Part shown: one piece after another, positions 35,630 through 44,641 of the stretch
How positions within the stretch are numbered: the stretch's first letter is position 1
How the letters are laid out: each line of letters opens with the position of its first letter
NCBI GenBank assembly: GCA_016793115.1
Contig: JAEUIN010000239.1
Span: 1 to 54,737 of the forward strand
From: Planctomycetaceae bacterium
Lineage (GTDB): Bacteria > Planctomycetota > Planctomycetia > Pirellulales > PNKZ01
DNA length: 54,737 nt
Reading direction: 5' to 3'
Position numbers and translations under genes: made by a program
Notes under the pieces: generated by a model
Database searches by the model: none
Told to the model about the DNA's origin: nothing
What the model saw: the letters and a program-made list of their open reading frames with translations, nothing else

Positions 35630-36760
35630 CTAGGCGAACAAATCCGCCGGGGCGGCCGTGTGGACCTTTCTCAACGACGCCATGCCGGCCGTGGCGCACA
35701 TCGCCACGCTGACGACGAACACGCCGATCGGCAGCAGCACGCCCATGTCCATCGGAATGTGGGCTTGGGCCCGCGTCAGGGCGTAGAGGGCGTTCGAGAT
35801 CAACAAACCCGGCACGAAACCGACCGCGCCGATGATCGCCGCCTGCGTGAGGATCACGCTCGAGAGATAACCGCCGGGATAACCCATGGCCTTCAACGTG
35901 GCGTACTCGGGCATCCGCTTCGCGATGTCTGCCGAGAGTACTTGATAGACGATCGCCGCGCCGACCAAGATCGCCACGACGACGCCGAGTCCGAAGATCA
36001 CGCCGACGCTTGTTTTCACCATCCAATAGTATTGCTCTTGGAAGATGAACTCGTCGCGCGTTTGCACGACGACGTCGCGCGGCAACATGGCTTTCAATTT
36101 CGCGACGACCGCCTCCGGATCCGCGCCCGGCCGAAGTTGCAGCAGACCGAGGCTGATCTGCTCGGTCGTGCGGGGGGCGAAAAACCTCGCGAAATTCGTA
36201 TCGCTGGTCACCACCGTGCCGTCGGCTCCGAAACCGCAGCCCAAGCGAAACATACCGACGACCTTGATCGTGCGGCCGGCGATCTCGGAGATGAGCCCCG
36301 GACCGCGCTCGCCGTATTCCGGCCGGCTGAGTTCGTCCATCAGCACTTGGTCGGCCGGCATAATCTGCGGCAACTGCTCGGGAGCCACGACCGACACGTA
36401 GTCGCGCCGGGGGTCGATGCCGATGATCAAAATCGAGCGTTTGAAACCGGTCTTGGGATTCCGGTAGAGCTGCAGCGCCAGCGACATCGGCATGGCGTCG
36501 GCCACCTCCGGCAAGCTGCGCGCTTGCGTCAGCCGCACTTTGTCGAAGTATCCGGTCTTGAGCATCTGCCGATACTTAACGCTCGTGATGACGACGTCGA
36601 ACTTCACGTCGTCGTAAACGATCCGCGCCGTCTTGAGCACGCTGCGGAAGAAGCCCAGCTGCATCAGCACCAGCACGACGGCAAAGGCCGTCCCGGCGAG
36701 CGCCGTCGCTGTGCGCGTTTTGTCGTGCCAGAGATTGAGCCAAGCGAGCGGGGTGCGCAT
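35630..36760 (-). CDS. ABC transporter permease, DevC/FtsX type (second of two)
   Basis: A 376-residue membrane protein with the same layout as the neighbour: a first helix near residues 19-37 (LAGTAFAVVLVLMQLGFF), a periplasmic domain, and three C-terminal helices (GVIFGLGVVVAILVGAAIVYQVL and two more). Its start lies 11 bp from the end of the membrane-fusion-protein gene, so the two are almost certainly cotranscribed. Presence of two different permeases means the exporter may be a heterodimer, unlike the classical DevBCA where one DevC is used. Confidence 0.86.
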   Translation of the reverse strand: MRTPLAWLNLWHDKTRTATALAGTAFAVVLVLMQLGFFRSVLKTARIVYDDVKFDVVITSVKYRQMLKTGYFDKVRLTQARSLPEVADAMPMSLALQLYRNPKTGFKRSILIIGIDPRRDYVSVVAPEQLPQIMPADQVLMDELSRPEYGERGPGLISEIAGRTIKVVGMFRLGCGFGADGTVVTSDTNFARFFAPRTTEQISLGLLQLRPGADPEAVVAKLKAMLPRDVVVQTRDEFIFQEQYYWMVKTSVGVIFGLGVVVAILVGAAIVYQVLSADIAKRMPEYATLKAMGYPGGYLSSVILTQAAIIGAVGFVPGLLISNALYALTRAQAHIPMDMGVLLPIGVFVVSVAMCATAGMASLRKVHTAAPADLFA

Positions 36761-36771
36761 GCTTCCCGCCT

Positions 36772-37932
36772 TTACGGTCCGGTGCGGATCGCGGCCGTCG
36801 TCTGCAGCCCGACGAAGCGGGCCGCGATCTGCGCCGAGGCGTCGTCGAGCTTGATGCGCACTTCGACGACGTGCGCGTCCGACGGCTGGGTCGGGTCCAA
36901 ACTCAACATCCGGTTCTTACCGACCGTCTGTCCGACCCGTTCGACCGTGCCTTGCAGCTTGCGCGGCAGCACGTCGGCCGAGAGTTCGACCGGTTGCCCC
37001 TCGCGGATTCCGGCGACTTGGGTCTCATAGACTTCGGCGACCGCGGCCATCGAGCGCACGTCGGCGAGCCGAATCAGCGGAACCTGCGCGACCGAGCCCC
37101 CTTCGACCGCCGGAAGTTCGAGCACGACGCCGTCGATGGGCGACTTGAGCGTCGCCGACTTGAGCCGCTCTTCGGCCGCGGCCAATTGTTTACGCAGCGA
37201 CTCCAGCGGCACGGTCGCGTCGACCTTGGCGCGCCCGGCCGCGGCTTGGCTGCGCTTCAGTTCCGCCTCGCGTCGCTTCAGCGCGATTCCTTGCTTCGCT
37301 TTGGCGATCTGCTCTTGCGCGGCGGCGTATTCGTTGGCGGCTTGATCGCGGGCCAATTTGGCCTGATCGAGCTGCTGACCGGAAATCAGCTCCTTGCTCA
37401 GCTTGCCGACGCGTTCGTAGTTGCGCGCCGAGGCTTCCGCTTGTTCTTTCAGCGACTTGGCCCGCGTCTCTTGGGCGGCCAGTTCCATTTCATCGAGCTG
37501 GAGCTGATCGACGAGCAATTGCGCTTCGGCGACCATCGCATCGGCATAGTCTTGCTCGGCCTTGAGGCGCGCTTCGGCCTCGGCGAGTTGCGTGCGTGCG
37601 GCGTCGACTTCGAGTTGCCGCAACGTACGGCTGTCGAAGGAGAGGAGCGGGTCGTCGCGCTTGACCGCTTGACCTGCCTTAACGTAAATCCGTTCGACTT
37701 TGTCGCCGGGCACTCCGCCGAGTTCGAGCACTCCCGCCGCCGGCTGCAATTTCGCCAAGGCGACGACCTGCGCTTGCGGAGGGCTCGTCGCGACCGTGCC
37801 GGTCGGCAAACGTGCCGGCAGATCGCCCGAACCGGTACGACTTACGCCGGGAAGTCGGCCGGTGTAGGCGAGGCCGGCAACGAGAATCGCCCCGAGGGCC
37901 GCACCGAGTAAGCTTCCCAACCATCGAGTCAT
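36772..37932 (-). CDS. Membrane-fusion (HlyD/DevB-type) protein
   Basis: The 386-residue periplasmic adaptor has an N-terminal membrane anchor (LGSLLGAALGAILVAGLAY), a short lipoyl-like beta domain, a long alpha-helical hairpin (about 105-240, rich in Ala/Glu/Lys/Gln), the second half of the lipoyl domain and a beta-barrel tail. This is the standard order for HlyD/DevB adaptors that bridge an inner-membrane ABC exporter to an outer-membrane channel. The ATG has GAAGG six bases upstream. It is the first gene of the minus-strand operon adaptor, permease, permease, ATPase-CNBD. Confidence 0.88.
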   Translation of the reverse strand: MTRWLGSLLGAALGAILVAGLAYTGRLPGVSRTGSGDLPARLPTGTVATSPPQAQVVALAKLQPAAGVLELGGVPGDKVERIYVKAGQAVKRDDPLLSFDSRTLRQLEVDAARTQLAEAEARLKAEQDYADAMVAEAQLLVDQLQLDEMELAAQETRAKSLKEQAEASARNYERVGKLSKELISGQQLDQAKLARDQAANEYAAAQEQIAKAKQGIALKRREAELKRSQAAAGRAKVDATVPLESLRKQLAAAEERLKSATLKSPIDGVVLELPAVEGGSVAQVPLIRLADVRSMAAVAEVYETQVAGIREGQPVELSADVLPRKLQGTVERVGQTVGKNRMLSLDPTQPSDAHVVEVRIKLDDASAQIAARFVGLQTTAAIRTGP

Positions 37933-38140
37933 GCTGCACCTTCACCGTAGTTAGCCCCAAGATACTCAGCACATCGCGGACCAACTACCGGAGATTTGGG
38001 GTGAAATGGGCGGCAATTCGGCGTCGCAAAGTCGGTCGGACGCCGATCCTACCGGCTTTTCGCAAAGTGGCGACCGGAAACCGGCGACAAGGTCGCACAG
38101 CGGGCCTGGAAAGCGTGCGGGTAAGAGACGGCGAACTCGC

Positions 38141-38602
38141 TTACGACTTCGCTAGGTTGCGCACCGTGGCGAGGGCTTCGACCACATGTCGATCCGAAGC
38201 CAAGAGCGCGCTGAACACATGGCGCACGGTGCCCGCCTTATCGATGACGAACGTTACTCGACCGGGAATCAGCCCGAGCGTTTTGCCGACGCCGAACAGC
38301 TTACGCAAGGCCCCGTCGCGATCGCTTAAGAGCGTATACGGCAGGCGATGATCGGCGGCGAAAGAGCGGTGTGAGTCGTCGGAATCGGCGCTCACGCCGA
38401 TCACCGCCGCGCCGGCCTCGACGAAGTCTTGATAGGCGTCGCGAAAGGCGCAGGCTTCCTTCGTGCAAACGCTCGTGCCGTCTTTCGGATAGAAGAACAC
38501 CACGAGCGTTTGCTTGCCCAAGTAGTCGGCCGAGCTCACTCGCCGGCCGTCCGCGCCCAGGGCGCTGAACGACGGAGCCGGCCGGCCGATCTCAATGGGC
38601 AT
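38141..38602 (-). CDS. Peroxiredoxin, BCP/PrxQ type
   Basis: A 153-residue thioredoxin-fold peroxidase that reduces hydroperoxides. The peroxidatic cysteine is C46 in GTSVCTKEAC (the family's usual TxxC) and the likely resolving cysteine is C51, the two-cysteine pattern of BCP/PrxQ. FYPKDGT at 37-43 is the normal lead-in. The ATG at 38602 has GGAG seven bases upstream; the open frame continues 24 codons but is not peroxiredoxin-like. It is divergent from a cyclopropane-synthase-like methyltransferase gene, an oxidative-stress and lipid theme that may be coincidence. Confidence 0.88.
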   Translation of the reverse strand: MPIEIGRPAPSFSALGADGRRVSSADYLGKQTLVVFFYPKDGTSVCTKEACAFRDAYQDFVEAGAAVIGVSADSDDSHRSFAADHRLPYTLLSDRDGALRKLFGVGKTLGLIPGRVTFVIDKAGTVRHVFSALLASDRHVVEALATVRNLAKS

Positions 38603-38744
38603 AGGAAGGCTCCGCTCGAACGCAAACAGACGAAGGATTCGATTCACAAACGGGCTTTGTCGTCCCGCGACCACAGCTTACCATACACCCGCCCCGCGAA
38701 CGAGCGGGTTCACACCACTCTTCGTCACTTCGCAACCGATATCT

Positions 38745-39803
38745 ATGCGCGTGCTTCGCTTCTTCGCCGATCTTCTGGTTCATGGTCCGTCGTACGCCAT
38801 CTTGAACTGGCTGATCCATAGTCCGACGCGGCTCGACGAAGAGTGGACCTGGAACTTCATCACGATGAAGGAGCACCCGTTGCGTAAATGGGCGCGCGAG
38901 GCTTGGCCGCCGGCGTTCGTGCGCAAGTGGGTGCTCCGCAGCAAGCAATATCAAGACCCGAGCCTGGGCATTCAGGAACACTACGACGTCTCGAACGAGT
39001 TCTACAAACTGTTCCTCGACCCGAAGTTCATGTTCTATTCCTGCGCCGATCATCTGCGCGGCGATGAAACGCTGATCGAAGCCCAAACGAATAAGGCCGA
39101 CCATTTGCTCGGCCTGATCGATCCCAAGCCGGGCGAGAAGATCGCCGAGCTCGGGTGCGGCTGGGCGTCGATGTTGCGCTACGTCGAGCAGCACACCGGC
39201 GACCGCGACAACTTGGAAGGCTTCACGCTTTCGCGCGAGCAAGCGGCCTATATCAAGGAAAACTACGGTTATCGCGTGCGTCTCGAAAACTTCGTCGAAG
39301 CCGAGTATCCGAAAAACTATTACGACAAAATGTATTCGATCGCCGCCTGGGAGGCGATCCGCCCGCAAGAAAACCCGATCATCTTGAAGAAGGTGTACGA
39401 CGCCCTGAAACCGGGCGGCCGGTTCGTGATGCACTTCTTCTGCCGGCTGCAGGAGCGACTTCCGCCCGCCGCGGCGGTCGCGCAGCTCTTCTTCCCGGGC
39501 CACGTGCCGACGTCGTTTCCGACGCACATGAAAGACTTCGAAGCGGCCGGCTTCCGTGTCACCCACACGTCGTGTCACGACTACCGCCTGACTCTTCGCC
39601 AATGGTTCGACGCAATGGTGGCCAAACGCGAAGAAGCGCTCAAGATCGTCAGCCTCGAGACGTACAACCGCTACGTCTGCTTCTTCCCGGCATCGTACAA
39701 ATACTTCGACGATCGGACCGGCGTGCTGTTTCGCTTCGTGCTGCGCAAGCCGCCGATTGCGGAAGCCGAGGTGTTCCCCGGCGTGCCGGGCGCGAAAGCG
39801 TAG
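38745..39803 (+). CDS. Cyclopropane-fatty-acid-synthase-like SAM methyltransferase
   Basis: A 352-residue enzyme of the CFA synthase/mycolic-acid cyclopropane synthase class, which transfers a methyl or methylene group from SAM to unsaturated acyl chains of phospholipids. It has the SAM site KIAELGCGWAS at 132-142 and the family phrase HYDVSNEFYKLFLD at 79-92. E. coli CFA synthase is 382 residues with an extra N-terminal domain, so the N-terminal part here is shorter. It shows no signal peptide. The ATG at 38745 begins right where the alignable part starts. It follows no partner gene, and its substrate may be different, because the family includes other lipid methyltransferases. Confidence 0.82.
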   Translation: MRVLRFFADLLVHGPSYAILNWLIHSPTRLDEEWTWNFITMKEHPLRKWAREAWPPAFVRKWVLRSKQYQDPSLGIQEHYDVSNEFYKLFLDPKFMFYSCADHLRGDETLIEAQTNKADHLLGLIDPKPGEKIAELGCGWASMLRYVEQHTGDRDNLEGFTLSREQAAYIKENYGYRVRLENFVEAEYPKNYYDKMYSIAAWEAIRPQENPIILKKVYDALKPGGRFVMHFFCRLQERLPPAAAVAQLFFPGHVPTSFPTHMKDFEAAGFRVTHTSCHDYRLTLRQWFDAMVAKREEALKIVSLETYNRYVCFFPASYKYFDDRTGVLFRFVLRKPPIAEAEVFPGVPGAKA

Positions 39804-40095
39804 TGCCGCGCCGTCGAGATGACGCCCTTCCACGTCGCAGCGCCGTCGCACGCGGGCCAGGAGTGTGCCCGACGCGCGACAAGCTTGCGCGATCGTAATG
39901 ACGGCGGCGCTCTCAAACTGACGGCGCGCCCCTGCGGTGAATGACATCATCGTTAACCGTCGAAATTCGTAGACAAAACTCCCGCTGATTCCGTAGGATT
40001 CTGATAGGGGACCGGGCAATAGATTTTTTCGAGATCGACTCGCGCGACGTAAAGCGCGGCGACTCGAGCCGACAATCTTTGCCAGGGAGTTTGTC

Positions 40096-42231
40096 ATGTT
40101 ACGGTTTGGCTTTTGGGGCGCATGGCTGGCGACGGCCGTCTTCGCGCTCGGACCGGCCGCGGCCTTCGCACGCGGCGGCGGCGGACATGGTGGCGGCGGC
40201 CACGGCGGGGGCGGAGGCCATAGCTTCGGCGGCGGCGGCGGCCGTAGTTTTAGCGGCGGGGGCGGTCACAGCTTCGGCGGCGGCATGAGTCGCGGCTTCA
40301 GCGGCGGCGGCTCCAGCTTCGGCGGCTCGGCCCGCAGTTTCTCCGGCGGAGGTTCGCGAAGCTTCTCCGGTTCGCTCGGCGGATCGCACAGCTTCGGCGG
40401 CGGCATGCCTTCGCGGAGCTTGGCGAGTCCTAGTCGCTCGCAGCCGAGTTTTTCCTCGCCCAGTCGCTCTTCGAGCGGGTTCTCCGGCTCCAACCTCGGC
40501 CGCTCGCTTCCTTCGTTCTCTTCACCGTCGCGTACGTTCGGCGGATCTTCTTCCCTCGGCTCGTCCTTGAGCGGTCGATCGTCGCTCGGAAGTCGGCCGT
40601 CGCTCGGCGGAGTTCCCGGCGCCTCCGGGGGAGCCTCGCTCGGTGCGCGCAGTTCCTTCAGTTCGCGTCATCCGGTCGGCGGCGCCGCTCGGCTCGGCGG
40701 CGGCTCATCGCTCGGTTCGCAATTTAATACCGGCTCGCTCTCCGGTCGATCTTCGCTCGGCGGCGGTCTCTCGGCCGGGGCTCGTCCCGGCGGCGGGCTC
40801 TCGGGCTCGGGCGCGCTCGGCGGCGCAACGCACGGCCGGTCGCCGTCCCTCGGCGGTTCGAGCCCGCGCTCCGGATCGAGTTTCTCCAGCCGTCACGGCG
40901 TGAACTTCGCCAACGTGCGCAGCAATCTGCCGGGTCTCGGCGGCAGTTCGAATCTCGGTTCGTCGCTCGCCACGCGCGGCCATGCCGGTTTCAACGGCTC
41001 AAGCTTCGGCGGCACCCGCTTGCACAACGCGTCGTCGACCGCGTCGCAATTCATGCAGCGCCACGGCAATATGTCGAACGCATTGCGCAGCGGAACGCAA
41101 AACTGGTCGAGCTCACTCGCCTCGCGCGGCGTGGCTTCGGCGCGCAACGCTTGGCAATCGGGCAACTGGAACAATTGGAGCGGCGCCGGCCGCAACGGCT
41201 TCGGCAGCTACAACTACCGCGGCGGCTTGCCTTACTACTCCTATCGCGGCTTCGGCGGCTATGGAGGCTACGGCGGCCTCGGCTACGGGCTCGCCAACTA
41301 CATCGGCGGCTACGGCGGTTATGGCGGCAACTTCCTCCGCTACACCCTCGGCTCGGCGCTCGGCTACTACGGCGTCGGTTACGGCGGCTATGGCGGCTAT
41401 GGCGGGTACGGTCTCGGCTACGGCGGTTATGGCGGTTATGGCTATGGCTACCGTCCGTATTACTGGGGCAACCCTTGGATCTATTTAGCCGCGCGCGCCG
41501 TGCGAGCCGCGGCGATCGGAGTCGGTTGGCTCGTCCGTCCAGGCTATTGGGGCGGCTATGGTTACGGCGGCTATGGCGGTTACGGATACGGCAACTACGT
41601 CGGCTACGGATCCGGCGGCTACGGCTACGGCTATCCGAGCTACTACACGAACTACACGTCGTACCCGGTGTACAACACGAGCACGACCGTCGCGACGACG
41701 GCGGGCGTCGACGCCCCGACCGCCGCTCAAGCGCCGCAAGATTTCGCGGCGCTCGGCGAAGCGGCCTTTCATGCGGGCGACTACCAAGGTGCCGCCAAGA
41801 ACTTCCGGCATGCCTTGGTCGACGACCCGGAGAACGCCACGCTCGTGCTGTTGCTGAGCCAATCGCTGTTCGCGACCGGCCAGTTTGAAGAAGCGGCCGG
41901 GGCGGCGCAAAGCGCGCTGCAACAGATTCCGAAGGAAAACTGGAACGTCGTCGTCGCCAACTACAAGGAACTGTACGGCAACCAGCAGGACTACACCGAT
42001 CAGCTTCGCGCGTTGGAAACGGCGAGCGAAAAGACGGCGTCGCCCGCGTTGCAGTTCCTGCTCGGCTACCACTACGGCTATCTCGGCTACCCGCGCGAAG
42101 CGGTTCGCGAATTGGACAAGGGTCTGAAGCTGATGCCTCAGGACACGGTCGCTCAGGAGTTGCGCGGCGTTTTCAACGCTCAGCTTTCTCCGGCGACGAC
42201 CCCGGCGAACCCGCCGTTGCCGAAATCGTAA
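40096..42231 (+). CDS. Secreted Gly/Ser/Tyr-rich repetitive protein with a C-terminal TPR-like domain
   Basis: A 711-residue exported protein with a signal peptide ending ALGPAAAFA. Four zones follow: GGGGHGGGGHGG (28-45), an SF/SLGG-rich part (about 45-330) of short Ser-Gly-Phe/Leu units, a striking GYGGYGGYG tract (about 375-540) and an ordered C-terminal domain of about 160 residues (EAAFHAGDYQGAAKNFRHALVDDPENATLVLLLSQ) with TPR-like helix pairs. Gly/Tyr-rich tracts of this kind resemble structural or adhesive proteins. A ribosome site GGGAG precedes the ATG and a strong terminator follows. It is monocistronic. No family is recognised for the repeats; function unknown. Confidence 0.85.
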   Translation: MLRFGFWGAWLATAVFALGPAAAFARGGGGHGGGGHGGGGGHSFGGGGGRSFSGGGGHSFGGGMSRGFSGGGSSFGGSARSFSGGGSRSFSGSLGGSHSFGGGMPSRSLASPSRSQPSFSSPSRSSSGFSGSNLGRSLPSFSSPSRTFGGSSSLGSSLSGRSSLGSRPSLGGVPGASGGASLGARSSFSSRHPVGGAARLGGGSSLGSQFNTGSLSGRSSLGGGLSAGARPGGGLSGSGALGGATHGRSPSLGGSSPRSGSSFSSRHGVNFANVRSNLPGLGGSSNLGSSLATRGHAGFNGSSFGGTRLHNASSTASQFMQRHGNMSNALRSGTQNWSSSLASRGVASARNAWQSGNWNNWSGAGRNGFGSYNYRGGLPYYSYRGFGGYGGYGGLGYGLANYIGGYGGYGGNFLRYTLGSALGYYGVGYGGYGGYGGYGLGYGGYGGYGYGYRPYYWGNPWIYLAARAVRAAAIGVGWLVRPGYWGGYGYGGYGGYGYGNYVGYGSGGYGYGYPSYYTNYTSYPVYNTSTTVATTAGVDAPTAAQAPQDFAALGEAAFHAGDYQGAAKNFRHALVDDPENATLVLLLSQSLFATGQFEEAAGAAQSALQQIPKENWNVVVANYKELYGNQQDYTDQLRALETASEKTASPALQFLLGYHYGYLGYPREAVRELDKGLKLMPQDTVAQELRGVFNAQLSPATTPANPPLPKS

Positions 42232-42243
42232 CCCGCTTCGTCG

Positions 42244-43119
42244 TCACGAAGTGAACCGACGCTCGGCCGCATCCAGCGGCCGAGCGTTTTTTATTCCCCG
42301 CCGATATTTCCAGATGCACCACAGCGCGCGGAAGCCGTCGCGCCAGGTGATCTTCTTCCCTTCGGCGTAGGTGCGACCGCGATAACTGACCGGCCGCTCG
42401 TAAATCCGCACGCCGGGGATGCTCGCCACTTTCGCCGTCAGTTCCGGCTCGGTGCCGAAGCGATTCTCGACCAACGTCGGCGCCACTTGTTTCAGCACGC
42501 CGCGCGACATCGCCTTGTAGCACGTCTCCATATCCGAGAGGTTGACGTTGGTCATCATGTTCGAGAGCAACGTCAGCACATAATTCCCGATGGAGTGCCA
42601 AAAATAGAGCACGCGATGCTCGTCGCCCAGAAACCGGCTGCCGAACACGACGTCGGCCGCTCCTTCGACGATCGGCTGAATCAAACGGGGAAAATCGGCC
42701 GGGTCGTATTCCAAGTCGGCGTCTTGCACGACGACCACGTCGCCCGACGCCTGCCCGAAGCCGGTCTTGAGCGCCGCACCTTTACCTTGATTCCGTTCAT
42801 GGAAGATGATCCGCAAGTCGCTCTCGCCCCGCATCCCGTCGAGAATGGCCCGCGTGCCGTCGGTGCTGCCGTCGTCGACGAGAATGATTTCCGTCGGCAG
42901 GCCGCAACGGCGAACGCGCGCGACGATCTCGCGGACCGTCTTCGCTTCGTTGAAGACGGGAATGACGACCGACAAGACGAACCCGGCCGGCAACCGATAG
43001 ACGCCTAGCTGCCGCGCGACGGCGGGCCCGAGCAGTTCGATGAGTTCGTCGGCGGAGCGGATCTTGTCCAAGGGATTCGGGAGCGCAGCGAGCGCGATAT
43101 CGATCGATCGGCTGTTCAT
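42244..43119 (-). CDS. Family 2 glycosyltransferase (dolichyl-phosphate-mannose-synthase-like)
   Basis: The 291-residue protein has the GT-A fold markers of GT2 enzymes: VVIPVFNEAKTVREIV at about 51-66, the nucleotide-sugar site VDDGSTDGT, the DxD-type QDADLEYDP, and SRFLGDEHRVLYFW downstream. It lacks the long C-terminal transmembrane helices of many polyprenyl-phosphate transferases. It should transfer a hexose from a nucleotide sugar to a lipid carrier or similar acceptor at the inner-membrane face. The C-terminal codons overlap the opposite-strand terminator, so the last dozen residues (RPLDAAERRFTS) are constrained by that hairpin. Confidence 0.88.
   Translation of the reverse strand: MNSRSIDIALAALPNPLDKIRSADELIELLGPAVARQLGVYRLPAGFVLSVVIPVFNEAKTVREIVARVRRCGLPTEIILVDDGSTDGTRAILDGMRGESDLRIIFHERNQGKGAALKTGFGQASGDVVVVQDADLEYDPADFPRLIQPIVEGAADVVFGSRFLGDEHRVLYFWHSIGNYVLTLLSNMMTNVNLSDMETCYKAMSRGVLKQVAPTLVENRFGTEPELTAKVASIPGVRIYERPVSYRGRTYAEGKKITWRDGFRALWCIWKYRRGIKNARPLDAAERRFTS
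42259..42292 (+). terminator. Strong intrinsic terminator after the Gly/Tyr-rich gene
   Basis: ACGCTCGGCCGC (42259-42270) pairs perfectly with GCGGCCGAGCGT (42276-42287) around the loop ATCCA, and the stem runs straight into TTTTTT. This is the best terminator in the window. It lies inside the last codons of the convergent glycosyltransferase gene on the other strand. Confidence 0.92.
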
Positions 43120-43310
43120 CGTCGTTTCACGGCGAGCGGGAGGAATGGACGCGGCGCGCGATCCGTCTTACGATGCGAGCGCGGTTCCTTCGTGGGCGCT
43201 TGCCTGAAGTGCAAATGGGGCACAATTGGATCGTAATTCACCCCCCTCGCGATCGGCAAGCGCCGAATCGTTTTCGTAAAACCTTCCTTTCACCCCGGTC
43301 GCCGTTTCGC

Positions 43311-44159
43311 ATGCTTTCCGATTTTACGGTCGCCGCCGTTCAAATGACGTCGACGGAAGACAAGCCGCAAAACCTCGTCGCGGCCGAGCGCCTCGCCATG
43401 GCCGCCGCGGAAGCCGGCGCGCAATTGATCGTCTTGCCGGAGTATTTCAACTGCCTGGGCGACCGGCGGGTGATGCTCGACGAGGCCGAGCCTCTCGACG
43501 GCTCCACGGCACAATTTCTTCGGCGACTTGCCGAGCGCTTGAACGTCGCCTTGGTCGGGGGGACGTTTTGCGAACGATCCGACGATCCGGAGAAAGCGCA
43601 CAATACGTCGCTGTTGATCGCCCCCGACGGCTCGGTCGTCGCAGTCTATCGGAAACTGCACTTGTTCGACGTCGATTTGCCCGGCCGGCTGACCTATTGC
43701 GAAAGTACTTGGCTGGCTCCCGGGGCCGACGTCGTCGTCGCACGCATGCCCGTCGCGGCCTCTCCCTCCGACGACAGCGCTCCACGCGAGGAAGTCGCGC
43801 TCGCCGCGGCCGTCTGTTACGACTTGCGGTTTCCGGAACTTTTCCGACTGTTCGCCGATCGCGGCGCAGCGATCGTCGCGGTGCCTGCGGCCTTCACCAA
43901 AACGACCGGCCGCGATCATTGGGAATTGCTCTGTCGGGCCCGCGCCGTGGAAAATCAATGCTTCGTCGTAGCGGCGAATCAGTTCGGCCGGCACGCGGCT
44001 TTAGAAACGTACGGCCATTCGCTGATCGTCGATCCTTGGGGCTCGGTGCTAGCATGCGCCGGCGAGGGTGAAGCCTTCATCTCGGCGCGGCTTTCGGCCG
44101 CGCGGCTCGCCGACGTGCGGGCTCAATTGCCCGCGCTGAAACACCGCCGCGCGTTGTGA
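43311..44159 (+). CDS. Nitrilase-superfamily amidohydrolase (Nit/omega-amidase-like)
   Basis: A 282-residue cytoplasmic carbon-nitrogen hydrolase. The catalytic triad is E44 (LPEYF), K115 (YRKLHLFD) and C169 (AVCYDLRFPEL), with a second Glu near E161. The pattern matches the Nit1/Nit2 branch, which hydrolyses deaminated glutathione or omega-amides. The ATG at 43311 begins at the family start, and the longer frame to 43173 adds an unrelated basic stretch. Its stop codon is inside a hairpin that works as its terminator. No gene partner suggests the substrate. Confidence 0.88.
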   Translation: MLSDFTVAAVQMTSTEDKPQNLVAAERLAMAAAEAGAQLIVLPEYFNCLGDRRVMLDEAEPLDGSTAQFLRRLAERLNVALVGGTFCERSDDPEKAHNTSLLIAPDGSVVAVYRKLHLFDVDLPGRLTYCESTWLAPGADVVVARMPVAASPSDDSAPREEVALAAAVCYDLRFPELFRLFADRGAAIVAVPAAFTKTTGRDHWELLCRARAVENQCFVVAANQFGRHAALETYGHSLIVDPWGSVLACAGEGEAFISARLSAARLADVRAQLPALKHRRAL

Positions 44160-44173
44160 GCGCGGATTTTTTT
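44147..44173 (+). terminator. Intrinsic terminator overlapping the nitrilase stop codon
   Basis: CCGCGC (44147-44152) pairs with GCGCGG (44160-44165), with the stop codon in the seven-base loop, followed by ATTTTTTT. It closes the nitrilase transcript and isolates the downstream region. Confidence 0.75.
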
Positions 44174-44303
44174 CGCGGCGCACTTGCGCCGAATTTGCAG
44201 GCTCCACGCGCGGCGCTGCGCGAATTCGTGACGGGAGCGAACGCGCCGCGAATTGCAAGCATTTCTTTCCCAAGCGAGGAATTCAATTTTACCTTTCGCG
44301 AAC

Positions 44304-44331
44304 TTGACAACCCGCGCGACGCCGACACAAT
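44304..44331 (+). promoter_or_regulatory. Sigma70-type promoter candidate
   Basis: TTGACA (44304-44309, a perfect -35) and CACAAT (44326-44331, four of six consensus -10 bases) are separated by 16 bp. The expected start site is near 44338, almost 390 bp before the folK ATG. It could drive a separate RNA, or folK with a long leader. Confidence 0.6.
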
Positions 44332-44337
44332 ACGCTC

Positions 44338-44641
44338 TTTGTCGCTCGGCACTCAACGCATCTGCAACCTGCGATTCACGCAGTTTTCTCACCGCGTTCG
44401 AAGTTTTCGAACATGGTCTAAGAACGTCGCCCTTCCGCTCGCAACGCTCCGTGATTCCGTCTCGGGCTTGCCGATCGCAGCGGTGAACGTGTTGAAGATC
44501 GTCGCCGCTCGGCAAGCCGCGTCGGAAGCGCGCAAGATGTGTCGCCTCGGACTGCACGGCTCACGAACAAGCTTGGGGGGCGTAACCGACGGATCGACTC
44601 GGCGACTCTGTTGCGGCCCGGAAGCCCCCCCCAACAATTTT
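44338..44641 (+). ncRNA. Candidate structured RNA upstream of folK
   Basis: Inferred from structure, not from a known family. GTTCGAA/TTCGAAC (44396-44402 with 44406-44412) makes a tight seven-base-pair hairpin. GGCTTGCCGA (44465-44474) pairs perfectly with TCGGCAAGCC (44509-44518), continued by GCGG/CCGC across a five-base bulge. TTGGGGGG (44573-44580) pairs with CCCCCCAA (44627-44634), followed by CAATTTT, as a weak terminator. I checked for the conserved cores of RNase P RNA, SRP RNA and tmRNA and saw none. Alternatively it may be a folK leader. Confidence 0.35.

Noticed and set aside
40180..41700. DNA tandem repeat array
   Set aside because: The repetition is at the protein level (Gly/Tyr, Gly/Ser). 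Codons vary between units, so it is coding low complexity and not a satellite or CRISPR-like array.
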